NCBI RefSeq assembly: GCF_037201965.1
Contig: NZ_CP147518.1
Location: 5,759,001-5,823,000 of the forward strand
DNA length: 64,000 bases
Direction of reading: 5' to 3'
Origin: Spirosoma sp. SC4-14
GTDB lineage: Bacteria > Bacteroidota > Bacteroidia > Cytophagales > Spirosomataceae
The notes under the pieces are model-generated. The model searched no databases and was not told the DNA's origin. It saw only the letters and a list, made by a program, of their open reading frames with translations. Position 1 is the stretch's first letter, and every line of letters starts with the position of its first letter. Positions 1 to 6,485 of the stretch are shown here, one piece after another. A program made the position numbers and the translations under genes.

Positions 1-37
1 TTTTGGCAAGGTTTTCAATCAATAGTTTCATACACAT
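1..37 (-). CDS. Partial 5' end of a gene leaving the left edge, possibly an ABC transporter ATPase
   Basis: Only the first dozen codons are in the window, read leftwards from ATG at 37 (or the second ATG at 31). They give M-C-M-K-L-L-I-E-N-L-A-K. A start of the type MKLLIENLxK is common in ABC transporter ATP-binding proteins, just before the first Walker-type strand, but this is pattern resemblance only. A well-formed promoter with LytTR-type repeats lies directly upstream (92-160). That supports a real gene controlled by the neighbouring two-component system, as bacteriocin export or immunity ABC transporters often are. The product identity stays uncertain. Confidence 0.45.
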   Translation of the reverse strand, partial: MCMKLLIENLAK

Positions 38-91
38 CAGGAGAAACAAGGTGACACAAGTGTGGCAGACTTTCTGTAGCTACCAGGCTGT

Positions 92-160
92 CAAAAGTAT
101 ACCTACCTACCCTTTGGTATCAACTTATTTCGACCAATGGCCTGTATTCTTTCGACCAAT
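92..160 (-). promoter_or_regulatory. Promoter with tandem LytTR-type operator (site A)
   Basis: On the minus strand there is a -7 element TACTTTTG (92-99) and a -33 TTG (121-123) with a 21-bp spacer. Four bp further upstream sit two direct copies of ATTGGTCGAAA (128-138 and 150-160), 22 bp apart. The arrangement matches the promoter at 7050-7138 base for base in spacing. It drives the gene that leaves the left edge. That the binding protein is the LytTR regulator at 8299-9072 is inferred. Confidence 0.7.
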
Positions 161-174
161 GCTCAAACAAAAAC

Positions 175-201
175 GATCAACTACCGGCCTGATAGTTGAT
201 C
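175..201 (-). terminator. Terminator after the DUF3267 gene
   Basis: Inverted repeat GATCAACTA (175-183) / TAGTTGATC (193-201) with a 9-nt loop. On the minus strand it is followed by CGTTTTTGTTTG. It lies 26 nt past the stop of the gene ending at 227, as expected for an intrinsic terminator. Confidence 0.6.
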
Positions 202-226
202 TGAGAGGTTATTCTTATAGAGATAG

Positions 227-781
227 TTACGAATAAGGTTCTTCGGGCCTAATTACCATCAGGCCAACTTTAGTAGGGTGGTCTTGCACAAGCACATCGG
301 AAGGCAGATGCCGCATAAGCCATAGTATCATTACATCGCCAACAGCCGCAAGGGTAAAAAAAACGCCAAAAGACAGTAACCAGACATGACCTGTCAGTAG
401 CGAAACAGCATAGGGAACCAGGCCTAAAATAACTAATGGCATTACCACCACTACCCGGTATTTTCCAGATGTCATGGGAACCGTGGCATGACAGTAAGGG
501 CTTCCTGACTTTACATCGAAACCAAATTTAATATGCTGCCAGCCTATCCGTCCATACCAGTGTGCCGTAAGCCCATGAATGAGTTCATGGACGACAATAC
601 CGATGAACATAGCCACTATAAAAAGAAGAATAGGAACCACTCCCGAAGGGAGTAATTGCTTGGGAGAAAAACCCCAGATCTGATAAAACGGCCAAAACAG
701 CAAGGGTGCACCTATAACAAAGGCTACCACACCAAATGCCTGGGCTTTTATAGCCGAAATGGTGAGGTCTTTTGTAGGCAT
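227..781 (-). CDS. DUF3267 family membrane zincin metalloprotease
   Basis: A protein of about 184 aa with four hydrophobic segments. It has a zinc-protease motif HELIHG in a membrane context (V-V-H-E-L-I-H-G-L), then the DUF3267 hallmarks: S-G-x-P-Y-C-H-A after the first half, and a late G-D ... V-Q-D-H-P-x-K-V-G block supplying further polar ligands. Family members are predicted intramembrane or membrane-anchored proteases of unknown substrate. ATG at 781 is chosen; an in-frame GTG at 805 would add 8 residues. It is the last gene of the peptide island, so a role in leader processing or self-protection is possible but unproven. Confidence 0.75.
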   Translation of the reverse strand: MPTKDLTISAIKAQAFGVVAFVIGAPLLFWPFYQIWGFSPKQLLPSGVVPILLFIVAMFIGIVVHELIHGLTAHWYGRIGWQHIKFGFDVKSGSPYCHATVPMTSGKYRVVVVMPLVILGLVPYAVSLLTGHVWLLSFGVFFTLAAVGDVMILWLMRHLPSDVLVQDHPTKVGLMVIRPEEPYS

Positions 782-842
782 AGTGTAGGTTCTTGAGGTT
801 GTCACTTAAATCCGATTACCTTGATGATGAATATGGTTGAAG

Positions 843-933
843 TGTCCTCCCCCCGAATCGCGTAACCATTGAACAGTAGAAAAATTGCGTTATTTTCACT
901 TAATCAATGGTTGCGCGATTCGGGGGGAGGACA
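843..933. repeat. 30-bp near-perfect inverted repeat
   Basis: The arms at 843-872 and 904-933 are 30 bp each with a single mismatch, separated by 31 bp. Each arm contains a run of six C or G next to GAATCGCG. It lies upstream of the DUF3267 gene and overlaps the end of a degenerate reading frame (900-1106). The size, symmetry and short spacer suggest a small palindromic or MITE-like element, or a solo transposon end pair, rather than a terminator, because no T-run follows. Confidence 0.6.
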
Positions 934-1106
934 AGTGGTTTGCCTTCATAAAGGCCTTGAATAGCGGCCTGTTTGAAGACCTTGAAATCGAATAGGCCAG
1001 TCATACTTGTGAAAATAAGGATTTCTCGTTTCCCTTCTATTGACCCGCAGGCTTGACACAGTTCAGCGAGCAGTCTTACCGTGGAAGCATCTAAATAATC
1101 ATATAG
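900..1106 (-). pseudogene. Startless reading frame, possible gene remnant
   Basis: A 68-codon open stretch on the minus strand begins right after a TAG and has no start codon near its beginning. It encodes protein-like sequence (includes L-D-A-S-T-V-R-L-L-A-E-L and, later, K-V-F-K-Q-A-A-I-Q-G-L-Y-E-G-K). It ends inside the inverted repeat at 904-933. An internal ATG would leave only about 40 residues. I do not recognise the family. The composition is less AT-rich than its surroundings, consistent with a decayed fragment. Confidence 0.3.
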
Positions 1107-1288
1107 CTATTGTATTATTTTTTACTGATAATTGCAATAGCAAAGCAAATAGCCGAAATTATATATAAATACTTTAATACTCGATCTTCCGCATTGTATC
1201 CTAAATACAAGAATGCGAGTATTGGAAACAAAAAAATAAGCCTGAGCATTCTTCCATCTTTCATATTCTCCCAAAAATATAGAAAAAC
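1107..1288. other. AT-rich stretch with no supported gene
   Basis: A plus-strand frame runs through here with a hydrophobic start, but it ends inside the hairpin at 1289-1322 and has no promoter or family resemblance, so it is not called. An imperfect inverted repeat (AATACTCG ... CGAGTATT around 1180-1227, with an inner GCATT/AATGC) is the only structure seen. Confidence 0.4.
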
Positions 1289-1322
1289 CTATCTACCTGA
1301 CCTTGGTAGGTCAGGTAGATAG
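1289..1322 (-). terminator. Terminator of the two-peptide bacteriocin unit
   Basis: A perfect 14-bp stem (1289-1302 / 1309-1322) with a 6-nt loop. On the minus strand it is followed by GGTTTTTCTATATTTTT. It lies 12 nt beyond the stop codon of the 50-aa peptide gene, a classic intrinsic terminator for the unit 1670-1335. Confidence 0.8.
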
Positions 1323-1334
1323 CAGATTTACAAA

Positions 1335-1487
1335 TTACCACGCGTGACGCCGTTCGCGTTCTGCTGCATCTTTACCATACTGATATGCCCTTGCACATAA
1401 TGCAACTACAACACCTACTACCTCCCAAAATCCACCATTGATTTGTGCTAATTCAGCATCTTCAATTTCTTGCAGTTCCATATTCAT
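1335..1487 (-). CDS. Double-glycine leader bacteriocin-like peptide (50 aa)
   Basis: A small gene starting ATG at 1487 (alternative ATG at 1481). The leader M-N-M-E-L-Q-E-I-E-D-A-E-L-A-Q-I-N-G-G fits the double-glycine consensus (L-x5-E-L-x2-I-x-G-G) cut by C39 peptidases of bacteriocin exporters. The predicted mature peptide has 31 residues. It starts F-W-E-V-V-G-V-V-V-A-L, has a single Cys, and ends in a charged R/E-rich tail. The layout (aromatic plus hydrophobic helix, then charged tail) resembles class II bacteriocins annotated in Bacteroidota. It starts 9 nt after the stop of the 57-aa peptide gene, so the two are cotranscribed. No C39 transporter is visible in the window. Confidence 0.8.
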   Translation of the reverse strand: MNMELQEIEDAELAQINGGFWEVVGVVVALCARAYQYGKDAAERERRHAW

Positions 1488-1496
1488 CTTATTATT

Positions 1497-1670
1497 TTAT
1501 CGATTATTATAATAACCCGCACCCAAGCATACTGTAATTGCCGCACAAGATGCTGTGAATGCCCAGCAACCAACCATTACTGCTAGTGGTAGGAATCCTC
1601 CTTCTACTAATGCGAGGTCTTGAATATCTAATTCTAATACTTCTGCTTGATTTAAATTCAAAACTTCCAT
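1497..1670 (-). CDS. Double-glycine leader bacteriocin-like peptide (57 aa)
   Basis: Starts at ATG 1670. The leader of 25 residues ends L-D-I-Q-D-L-A-L-V-E-G-G, again the double-glycine type. The predicted 32-residue core begins F-L-P-L-A-V-M-V-G-C-W and has three Cys in a hydrophobic context, ending Y-Y-N-N-R. The three Cys could form a disulfide or thioethers. It is the first gene of a two-peptide operon with the 50-aa peptide at 1335. The pairing suggests a two-component bacteriocin or paired RiPP substrates; which is not decidable from sequence alone. Confidence 0.8.
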   Translation of the reverse strand: MEVLNLNQAEVLELDIQDLALVEGGFLPLAVMVGCWAFTASCAAITVCLGAGYYNNR

Positions 1671-2032
1671 TTATTTCAACAATTTAAGTCAACGTTTAAA
1701 ATCAATACTATAACAGATTTTATTATGGATGTTATGAGCTAGGCCCTTGATCCATTTTCTACTACCACTCCCTCCGCTTAAACCCGGGATGCATCGGTTG
1801 TGATAGGGTACTCTTAATATATTCTACAACTTGTATTTACTAATCGAGCTAATATAGCAATTTTCTAACTAATGTCTTTGATGGGTCGCTGCCCATATCT
1901 AATAAGATCCTGTTTAGTTATCTTCCGAAAATTTGCCGTAGCCCGATCAATATATACGGTTGTAGCTTTCCATTAATTCTTGATTCATTGGCTTGCCAAA
2001 AGCAAGCAGCATTACCTGATTATGATTACCAA
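1671..2032. other. Intergenic region upstream of the bacteriocin pair
   Basis: About 360 AT-rich bases that must contain the promoter of the 1670-1335 unit. I could not find a convincing TTG-N20-TAnnTTTG pair. Short minus-strand reading fragments with protein-like composition (for example near 1880-1960) are bounded by stops and lack starts. They may be decayed genes, but nothing can be named. Confidence 0.4.
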
Positions 2033-2302
2033 TCAATGTAAAACAGAAGGATTCTGAACTATATCGATTGGCTGGTTAGGTAATGGATAATCGATGTCTA
2101 TTGGCTGCGGTTTTACTGGCAATCGGTCATGGCCCCCAATAGAAAGGGAATCATCTCGTAGGCTTAACACTGGAATAGACGTAGTTGTGTTGGCAGACGT
2201 ATTAACTGTGCCATACGGTTTCACCGTATCGGTTTCTTTACAGGCCATAGCCAGGAGCAATACTCCTCCTATGGCTATTAATGTTTTCTTCCTCATCACC
2301 AT
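2033..2302 (-). CDS. Small putative lipoprotein
   Basis: A protein of about 89 aa with a type II signal peptide: M-R-K-K basic start, hydrophobic core, lipobox L-A-M-A-C, then a mature part K-E-T-D-T-V-K. The mature region is Thr/Ser-rich at first, then proline-rich (P-V-K-P-Q-P-I-D-I-D-Y-P-L-P). No domain is recognised. ATG at 2302 is preferred; ATG at 2296 and an upstream TTG at 2311 are alternatives. It has its own promoter (2322-2352) between two terminated units. A lipoprotein inside a bacteriocin locus could act in immunity (LanI-like), but that is inference from position. Confidence 0.7.
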   Translation of the reverse strand: MVMRKKTLIAIGGVLLLAMACKETDTVKPYGTVNTSANTTTSIPVLSLRDDSLSIGGHDRLPVKPQPIDIDYPLPNQPIDIVQNPSVLH

Positions 2303-2321
2303 ATTGCTCAAATAACTGATA

Positions 2322-2368
2322 CAAATTTTGAAAATTTTCCGGATCGTTTCAACAACATTTGGTTATAG
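2322..2368 (-). promoter_or_regulatory. Promoter of the lipoprotein gene with upstream CTATAACC box
   Basis: On the minus strand there is a -33 TTG (2350-2352), a 20-bp spacer, and a -7 AAAATTTG (2322-2329, 7 of 8 to TAnnTTTG). Eight bp upstream of the TTG lies CTATAACC (2361-2368). The same box-to-TTG spacing occurs at the promoter of the gene ending at 3015. Confidence 0.5.
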
Positions 2369-2409
2369 TTTATTCTAATTAATTATAAGTTTATTTCGGT
2401 TTTATTTTA

Positions 2410-2452
2410 AGTCACTAGCTCCAGTAATAGTTTAAGAAAGGAGCTAGTGACT
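2410..2452 (-). terminator. Terminator after the Ser/Thr-rich peptide gene
   Basis: A perfect 13-bp stem AGTCACTAGCTCC (2410-2422) / GGAGCTAGTGACT (2440-2452) with a 17-nt loop. It is followed on the minus strand by TTAAAATAAAACC, about 100 nt past the stop at 2553. Confidence 0.55.
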
Positions 2453-2552
2453 AATCCCAGTATTAATAAATTGTAGTAGTATTTTTTCATTCAGTAAAGT
2501 ATATCAGTAGAAACGTCAGGCTGCTTAGGGTGGTCACAGGAAACAGGTGAAC

Positions 2553-2732
2553 TTACTTAGTTACGATAAAAACCGGCGTTGTTTGATAGGGCGGTCTATC
2601 CAATTTAATAAGTGTAGTCGGCAATGTGCTGGTGGAGTCTGACATAGTGCCCGTAGCTCCTCCATTAATCTGCTGTAGTTCTTTTTCCTGTAACACCTGT
2701 TGTGTCTGTTTTTTATCCTGATTCTTTTCCAT
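2553..2732 (-). CDS. Ser/Thr-rich double-glycine leader peptide, candidate LanB substrate (59 aa)
   Basis: ATG at 2732. The leader is rich in K/Q/E and ends V-L-Q-E-K-E-L-Q-Q-I-N-G-G, nearly the same cleavage motif as in the 50-aa peptide at 1335. The predicted 34-residue core starts A-T-G-T-M-S-D-S-T-S-T-L-P-T-T and contains about twelve Ser/Thr but no Cys. With a dehydratase nearby, a core full of dehydratable residues but unable to form lanthionine is notable. It could be a linear dehydrated peptide or an unmodified secreted peptide. It has its own promoter (2765-2795) and terminator (2410-2452). Confidence 0.8.
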   Translation of the reverse strand: MEKNQDKKQTQQVLQEKELQQINGGATGTMSDSTSTLPTTLIKLDRPPYQTTPVFIVTK

Positions 2733-2764
2733 AATAGATTAGTTCTTTTTATTAATTACCGAAA

Positions 2765-2795
2765 CAAAGTTCAGGCTTTATGGAGCACAAATCAA
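2765..2795 (-). promoter_or_regulatory. Promoter of the Ser/Thr-rich peptide gene
   Basis: Minus-strand -33 TTG (2793-2795), 20-bp spacer, -7 GAACTTTG (2765-2772, 7 of 8 to TAnnTTTG), about 33 nt upstream of the start codon. A CTATAACC box lies further upstream at 2824-2831, 28 bp from the TTG. Confidence 0.55.
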
Positions 2796-2835
2796 TAACT
2801 TATTGTTGTAATTTATTTCTTTCGGTTATAGCGTA

Positions 2836-3015
2836 CTAAGCGGCTTCCTCATAATATTTCTCTTCTTCATCATTGGGCAAATCCATAGATCCGAACAGGT
2901 CGGTAGCCGACACAATCCAATTGTCATCGAATGTCGATGTATCATCGAATAAAAGGGTATCCTGGTCGTTAATCCAAACTTCGAACGAGTTCGCAGAATA
3001 AATGTGATTCTTCAT
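2836..3015 (-). CDS. Small acidic protein of unknown function (59 aa)
   Basis: ATG at 3015. The product is strongly acidic (many D and E), with a Thr/Ser-bearing centre (L-L-F-D-D-T-S-T-F-D-D-N-W) and an acidic tail ending Y-Y-E-E-A-A. There is no Cys, no Gly-Gly site and no signal peptide. Two F-D-D stretches loosely recall the F-x-L-D leader box of class I lanthipeptides, but the match is weak. It lies directly downstream of the lanB terminator with its own promoter. It could be an atypical precursor, a recognition or accessory protein, or unrelated. Confidence 0.65.
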   Translation of the reverse strand: MKNHIYSANSFEVWINDQDTLLFDDTSTFDDNWIVSATDLFGSMDLPNDEEEKYYEEAA

Positions 3016-3070
3016 GGTTCATTCATTTTTAACTATACAATATTTTTCTGTTTACCATTAATTTCTGAAC

Positions 3071-3117
3071 CAAAATTGTGTCTTATTTCTGAGCACCTCA
3101 ATAACCATCGGTTATAC
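3071..3117 (-). promoter_or_regulatory. Promoter of the acidic small protein with GTATAACC box
   Basis: Minus-strand -33 TTG (3099-3101), 20-bp spacer, -7 CAATTTTG (3071-3078). GTATAACC sits 8 bp upstream of the TTG (3110-3117). A 26-bp block at 3132-3157 matches 22 of 26 bases with 2363-2388 upstream of the lipoprotein promoter. Confidence 0.5.
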
Positions 3118-3166
3118 GACAATCTAGATAATTATAGTTTAATCTAATGCGTTATAACTAAAAAAT

Positions 3167-3183
3167 AGCGTCTGATAGACGCT
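3167..3183 (-). terminator. Intrinsic terminator of lanB
   Basis: Perfect hairpin AGCGTCT / AGACGCT with a 3-nt loop, overlapping the lanB stop codon and followed on the minus strand by ATTTTTTAG. A textbook intrinsic terminator, so lanB transcription ends before the small genes to the left. Confidence 0.85.
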
Positions 3184-6100
3184 CAATAAAGCGGCATTCT
3201 ATTCCGTAAAGAATCATAATATTTAGCCATACAATGATAAATAACCAGTTCATAAACCCGCTGTTTAGATGGGAACAACCGATTAACGATCATATGGATC
3301 AAACTCTGTACTATTGAATATAATCGCTTAGTATTACGTATCGATTCAGTAAGATGGTGTACTAATGGCGTCTGCCGACTTTCCCATTCCGTGAGGTCAG
3401 ATGCGAACGGGAAATTTTCTGCCAATGCCTGTTCCAGAAGTATTCGATACGTTCGATACTTCTCGTTCAATTGATGGCGAAGCGCTGAGTTCCCTCCAAA
3501 TTCCTGAAAAAATTGCTCTTTCAATTCTTCCAGAATATACTGGCAGTCAGCGGTCGAAAAACCTGCGCCAGCCAGAAGATGATCAATTTTTCGCATACAC
3601 ACCGCAACGCGCAGGTTTTCGTCGAATGCCTCACCCGTATGAGTAATAAAAGCAAGTGTCGATAAACTGTCGTAGTAAAACAGCGTTTCGCATAACGATA
3701 TATGGTCTATGCCATAACGTTCAAGCTCCCGCTGGTATGTATCGATTTGCATCCGATGCACAACTCCCGATTCTACAGCCTTATGAAGGGCTTTTTCCAT
3801 AGCCCGGACTACCTGGTGATAGAACTCTAAATAGGCATTACCCCGGAAGCGTAAGCGCAGATGAGGGTCAGTATCTTTATAACGTACAAAAAAGAACTCC
3901 TCGATAACCTGGTTTTTTAGCAACTGCGTTACGGTTGGATAAATGGTGTCGATCAGGAGTTGATCCGACGTTTTTTCGCCCGTATATACTTTCAGGTAAA
4001 ACCATTCGCTACCCACCGAGAACTTACGCTGTAGGCGGGGCGCTACCGACTGGCTCAATCCCGCTAAAGGCTGCACACGTTTATTTCGGAATGGAATGAG
4101 TAGTTCGTGCGTATAACAGTCCCGTTTATCGTGCAAAGGGCATTGTTCAGGGATCGATAAGCATTCGACCAGCCGAATATACCCCGGCCTATCGGTCATA
4201 GTCTTTCGTTCATTTGGCAGATTAGGTTCAGGATGGGCCGTTGACTGTCGGCGAATTTCCTGCATCAGCAGCGCCAGTGAGGCAGGGGTATGCATCGAAA
4301 TAAACAGTTCGTTATCGCCCTGTACCAGCATAAACTGATTAGGCAAGCCAGCCGCCGTTAGTTCGGTCACCAGCCGTAAGGGATTATCGGGTGTGAGTTC
4401 GCGACAGGGAATTTGCCAGGTAGCCCGGCTCAAAATAATGGAGCGATAACGCACTCGTGGCAAATAGGTTTGGGTACGTAGCAAACCCCAGTTCCAGCCA
4501 ACCGACAAATGGGCATCCTGCGCCTGTAGGTCGCATAGAAACCGATAGATCGGTAACCCCTGTGTAAAATTATGTGCATTGGTCAATCGGGGAATTACTC
4601 GCCGATCGAGTCGTTTTGATCGTAAAATCAGTGTATCGTTTCGTACCGATACCATCAGGTCAGTCAAAGGTATCTGATGGTCAGGCGCTACCGATGCCTG
4701 TCCCATATACGGTATTTCGTACTGATGAAGGGTTGGCCGATGCAGAATATTACCAACCCGGTTTTCGGGCAGGTGTACAATTTCGGCCATAATTACATCG
4801 GGGTGATGGGCTTCTTCGGCGTGCACGCTCCGTTGCATGTGTTCAGCCAGTTCGGTATGGCCATTGCCAAACCGGGCCATCAGGTTTATGGCCGATGGAC
4901 CTCTGCATGCCAGCAAATTAAATTGAAAGTTGCCTTTATCCAGCTCTTTGGATGAGTTCGCCACTAAAGTGCCAAATGCATAAAAGCTATCCGGTAGGGG
5001 TGTTTGGTTGACCTGATGGCGACCAATGTAGGCCAGATCGTCGTCGGTCAGGATAATTTCATCGTTTACGTCTGCCGTGCGGGTCTTTTGTAGGGCGCGG
5101 GTATATTTTTCCATGACCAGGGTTTGCCACCAGTCCCAACGTGTATCAATAGGAACCTGATCTGCCGAAAGGGTTAGATCATCGACTAATGGCGCATAGC
5201 CAACTCCGAATGCTGATCCCGATCCGTAGCCCACGCCAAATTCAGCGTCGATAGCGAGTGACAGGGGAATCTCTTCATCCTCGTAGCGATTGTAAAACCG
5301 ACGTTTGAACTCGTCCAGGTCCGGGCAAATGGCTGGCCGATTCAATACCAGTAGCTTTTCCAGATCGCGTTGTAGTTGATGCAGTACCCTTCGGCCAAGC
5401 CTGGGCGTTGGTTGATCGAAAAAAGTATCGATCTGTATCAGATCCGAGACGGGTAAATGGATGTTACGTTCATTGAACCATGCCCGAACGCCTGTGTGCG
5501 CCTGTAATCTGTCGGCTTGTTGGACAAATGCCTGTAACTGACGTAAGGATTCTACGATAAGCGTGGTACCAGTAAATGTGGCTATACGTTCGATCAATCG
5601 ATCCAGATAATCAGGGCCGGTTACGGTGGGCCCGATCTCGAACGATAATAGCTGACCTTCAATTAGTTGTTCAATAAACTCAACGGCTTCTGTTTCATCA
5701 ATTTGAAAGCGTGTTAAAACGTAGGCCAACTCCTGGATGGTAGCCCCTGCACGGGCTGCTTCCAGAATGGCCAACAGATGCCGGTCGGAATCTGTCATGC
5801 TAATAAAATACTGCCGTTGCTCGATTCCCTGCTTTGGAGTTTCGACCTGTTGCTCCACATACCGTAGTGATGAACCAACCGGATAGAGCGACGAATTCGG
5901 GAATAAAAGCAATTGGTCTCGCAGGACGGGGTGGAGTGTGATCCAGCGGCAAAGTGCCAGCATACAGTCTGTATCAATGCGTAGATGGGTTCGTATTGTG
6001 TTCGCGTTTCCGGCTCTCCACTGGGTATGCTCATCGAAATGCCCTACCGTACAACCGGCAAAAAGCCCATAGGGCGTCGGTCGGCTGCACATCCTAATCA

Positions 6101-6347
6101 GGTATTTATGCAGGGTAGTGTGAAGTTTTTCCTGCTCGGGGAGGGTTTCACCAGCTAACCAGCGTTGCATTCGTTCATAAAGAAGGGGCGATGCCGTCAG
6201 AATAGCCTCTTGGGCTATAGGGTGCTGATAATGTTGACGGAGCAATTCATCGATCGGTCTTGTAAAAAGCTGATTGTAAAACTGGATCAGCTTATTGATT
6301 GAAAACGTAGGTTGGCGTATGATAAAATAATCGTCAGGCTGAATCAT
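3183..6347 (-). CDS. lanB: Class I lanthipeptide dehydratase (LanB), full length
   Basis: A 1054-aa protein with the two-part architecture of tRNA-Glu-dependent dehydratases. The N-terminal glutamylation domain (about 1-700) includes R-P-T-P-Y-G-L-F-A-G at 89-98, the G-P-S-A-I-N-L block near 483 and the R-V-R-Y-R-S-I region near 631. The C-terminal elimination (SpaB_C) domain (about 775-1050) opens E-W-F-Y-L-K-V-Y and contains F-F-F-V-R-Y-K-D-T-D-P-H-L-R-L-R-F. Such enzymes glutamylate Ser/Thr of a precursor and eliminate to dehydroamino acids. The length is normal for an unsplit LanB. It is transcribed alone, from the promoter at 6368-6398 to the terminator at 3167-3183. No LanC cyclase, LanT or LanP is visible in the window. 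Confidence 0.92.
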   Translation of the reverse strand: MIQPDDYFIIRQPTFSINKLIQFYNQLFTRPIDELLRQHYQHPIAQEAILTASPLLYERMQRWLAGETLPEQEKLHTTLHKYLIRMCSRPTPYGLFAGCTVGHFDEHTQWRAGNANTIRTHLRIDTDCMLALCRWITLHPVLRDQLLLFPNSSLYPVGSSLRYVEQQVETPKQGIEQRQYFISMTDSDRHLLAILEAARAGATIQELAYVLTRFQIDETEAVEFIEQLIEGQLLSFEIGPTVTGPDYLDRLIERIATFTGTTLIVESLRQLQAFVQQADRLQAHTGVRAWFNERNIHLPVSDLIQIDTFFDQPTPRLGRRVLHQLQRDLEKLLVLNRPAICPDLDEFKRRFYNRYEDEEIPLSLAIDAEFGVGYGSGSAFGVGYAPLVDDLTLSADQVPIDTRWDWWQTLVMEKYTRALQKTRTADVNDEIILTDDDLAYIGRHQVNQTPLPDSFYAFGTLVANSSKELDKGNFQFNLLACRGPSAINLMARFGNGHTELAEHMQRSVHAEEAHHPDVIMAEIVHLPENRVGNILHRPTLHQYEIPYMGQASVAPDHQIPLTDLMVSVRNDTLILRSKRLDRRVIPRLTNAHNFTQGLPIYRFLCDLQAQDAHLSVGWNWGLLRTQTYLPRVRYRSIILSRATWQIPCRELTPDNPLRLVTELTAAGLPNQFMLVQGDNELFISMHTPASLALLMQEIRRQSTAHPEPNLPNERKTMTDRPGYIRLVECLSIPEQCPLHDKRDCYTHELLIPFRNKRVQPLAGLSQSVAPRLQRKFSVGSEWFYLKVYTGEKTSDQLLIDTIYPTVTQLLKNQVIEEFFFVRYKDTDPHLRLRFRGNAYLEFYHQVVRAMEKALHKAVESGVVHRMQIDTYQRELERYGIDHISLCETLFYYDSLSTLAFITHTGEAFDENLRVAVCMRKIDHLLAGAGFSTADCQYILEELKEQFFQEFGGNSALRHQLNEKYRTYRILLEQALAENFPFASDLTEWESRQTPLVHHLTESIRNTKRLYSIVQSLIHMIVNRLFPSKQRVYELVIYHCMAKYYDSLRNRMPLY

Positions 6348-6367
6348 CGAAATAGATGGATAAAAGC

Positions 6368-6398
6368 CAAAGTTATTTTGTCACTGATTTAAAAACAA
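6368..6398 (-). promoter_or_regulatory. Promoter of lanB
   Basis: A perfect Bacteroidota-type promoter on the minus strand: -33 TTG (6396-6398), 20-bp spacer, -7 TAACTTTG (6368-6375), ending about 20 nt before the lanB ATG. No ATTGGTCGAAA repeat is present here, so lanB seems to be outside direct LytTR control. Confidence 0.75.
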
Positions 6399-6444
6399 TA
6401 GAGTTATTTTTATTAATCTGTTTTTGGTGTAGTATTTACTAAAA

Positions 6445-6485
6445 CGATTAAAAGAGACTCCTTTTGGAGAAGTCTCTTTTAATCG
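6445..6485 (-). terminator. Terminator between the pseudo-receiver gene and lanB
   Basis: A perfect 15-bp stem (6445-6459 / 6471-6485) with an 11-nt loop overlaps the stop codon of the upstream gene. On the minus strand it is followed by TTTTAGTAAAT. It separates the LytTR-controlled unit from lanB. Confidence 0.75.

Noticed and set aside
3-236. Plus-strand open frame of 77 codons at the left edge
   Set aside because: It runs through the LytTR repeats, promoter and terminator of minus-strand genes and has no protein-like pattern.
1110-1322. Plus-strand open frame of 70 codons with a hydrophobic start
   Set aside because: It ends inside the terminator hairpin of the opposite strand, and no promoter or family resemblance is seen.
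1880-1960. Minus-strand protein-like fragment (V-Y-I-D-R-A-T-A-N-F-R-K-I-T)
   Set aside because: Bounded by stops on both sides with no start codon and no recognisable family; too short to call a gene or pseudogene.
4985-5005. A single GCGACCAATG in lanB resembling the LytTR repeat, and a similar single copy near 37390
   Set aside because: Single copies inside coding sequence without a second repeat or promoter; the match is shorter than at the real sites.
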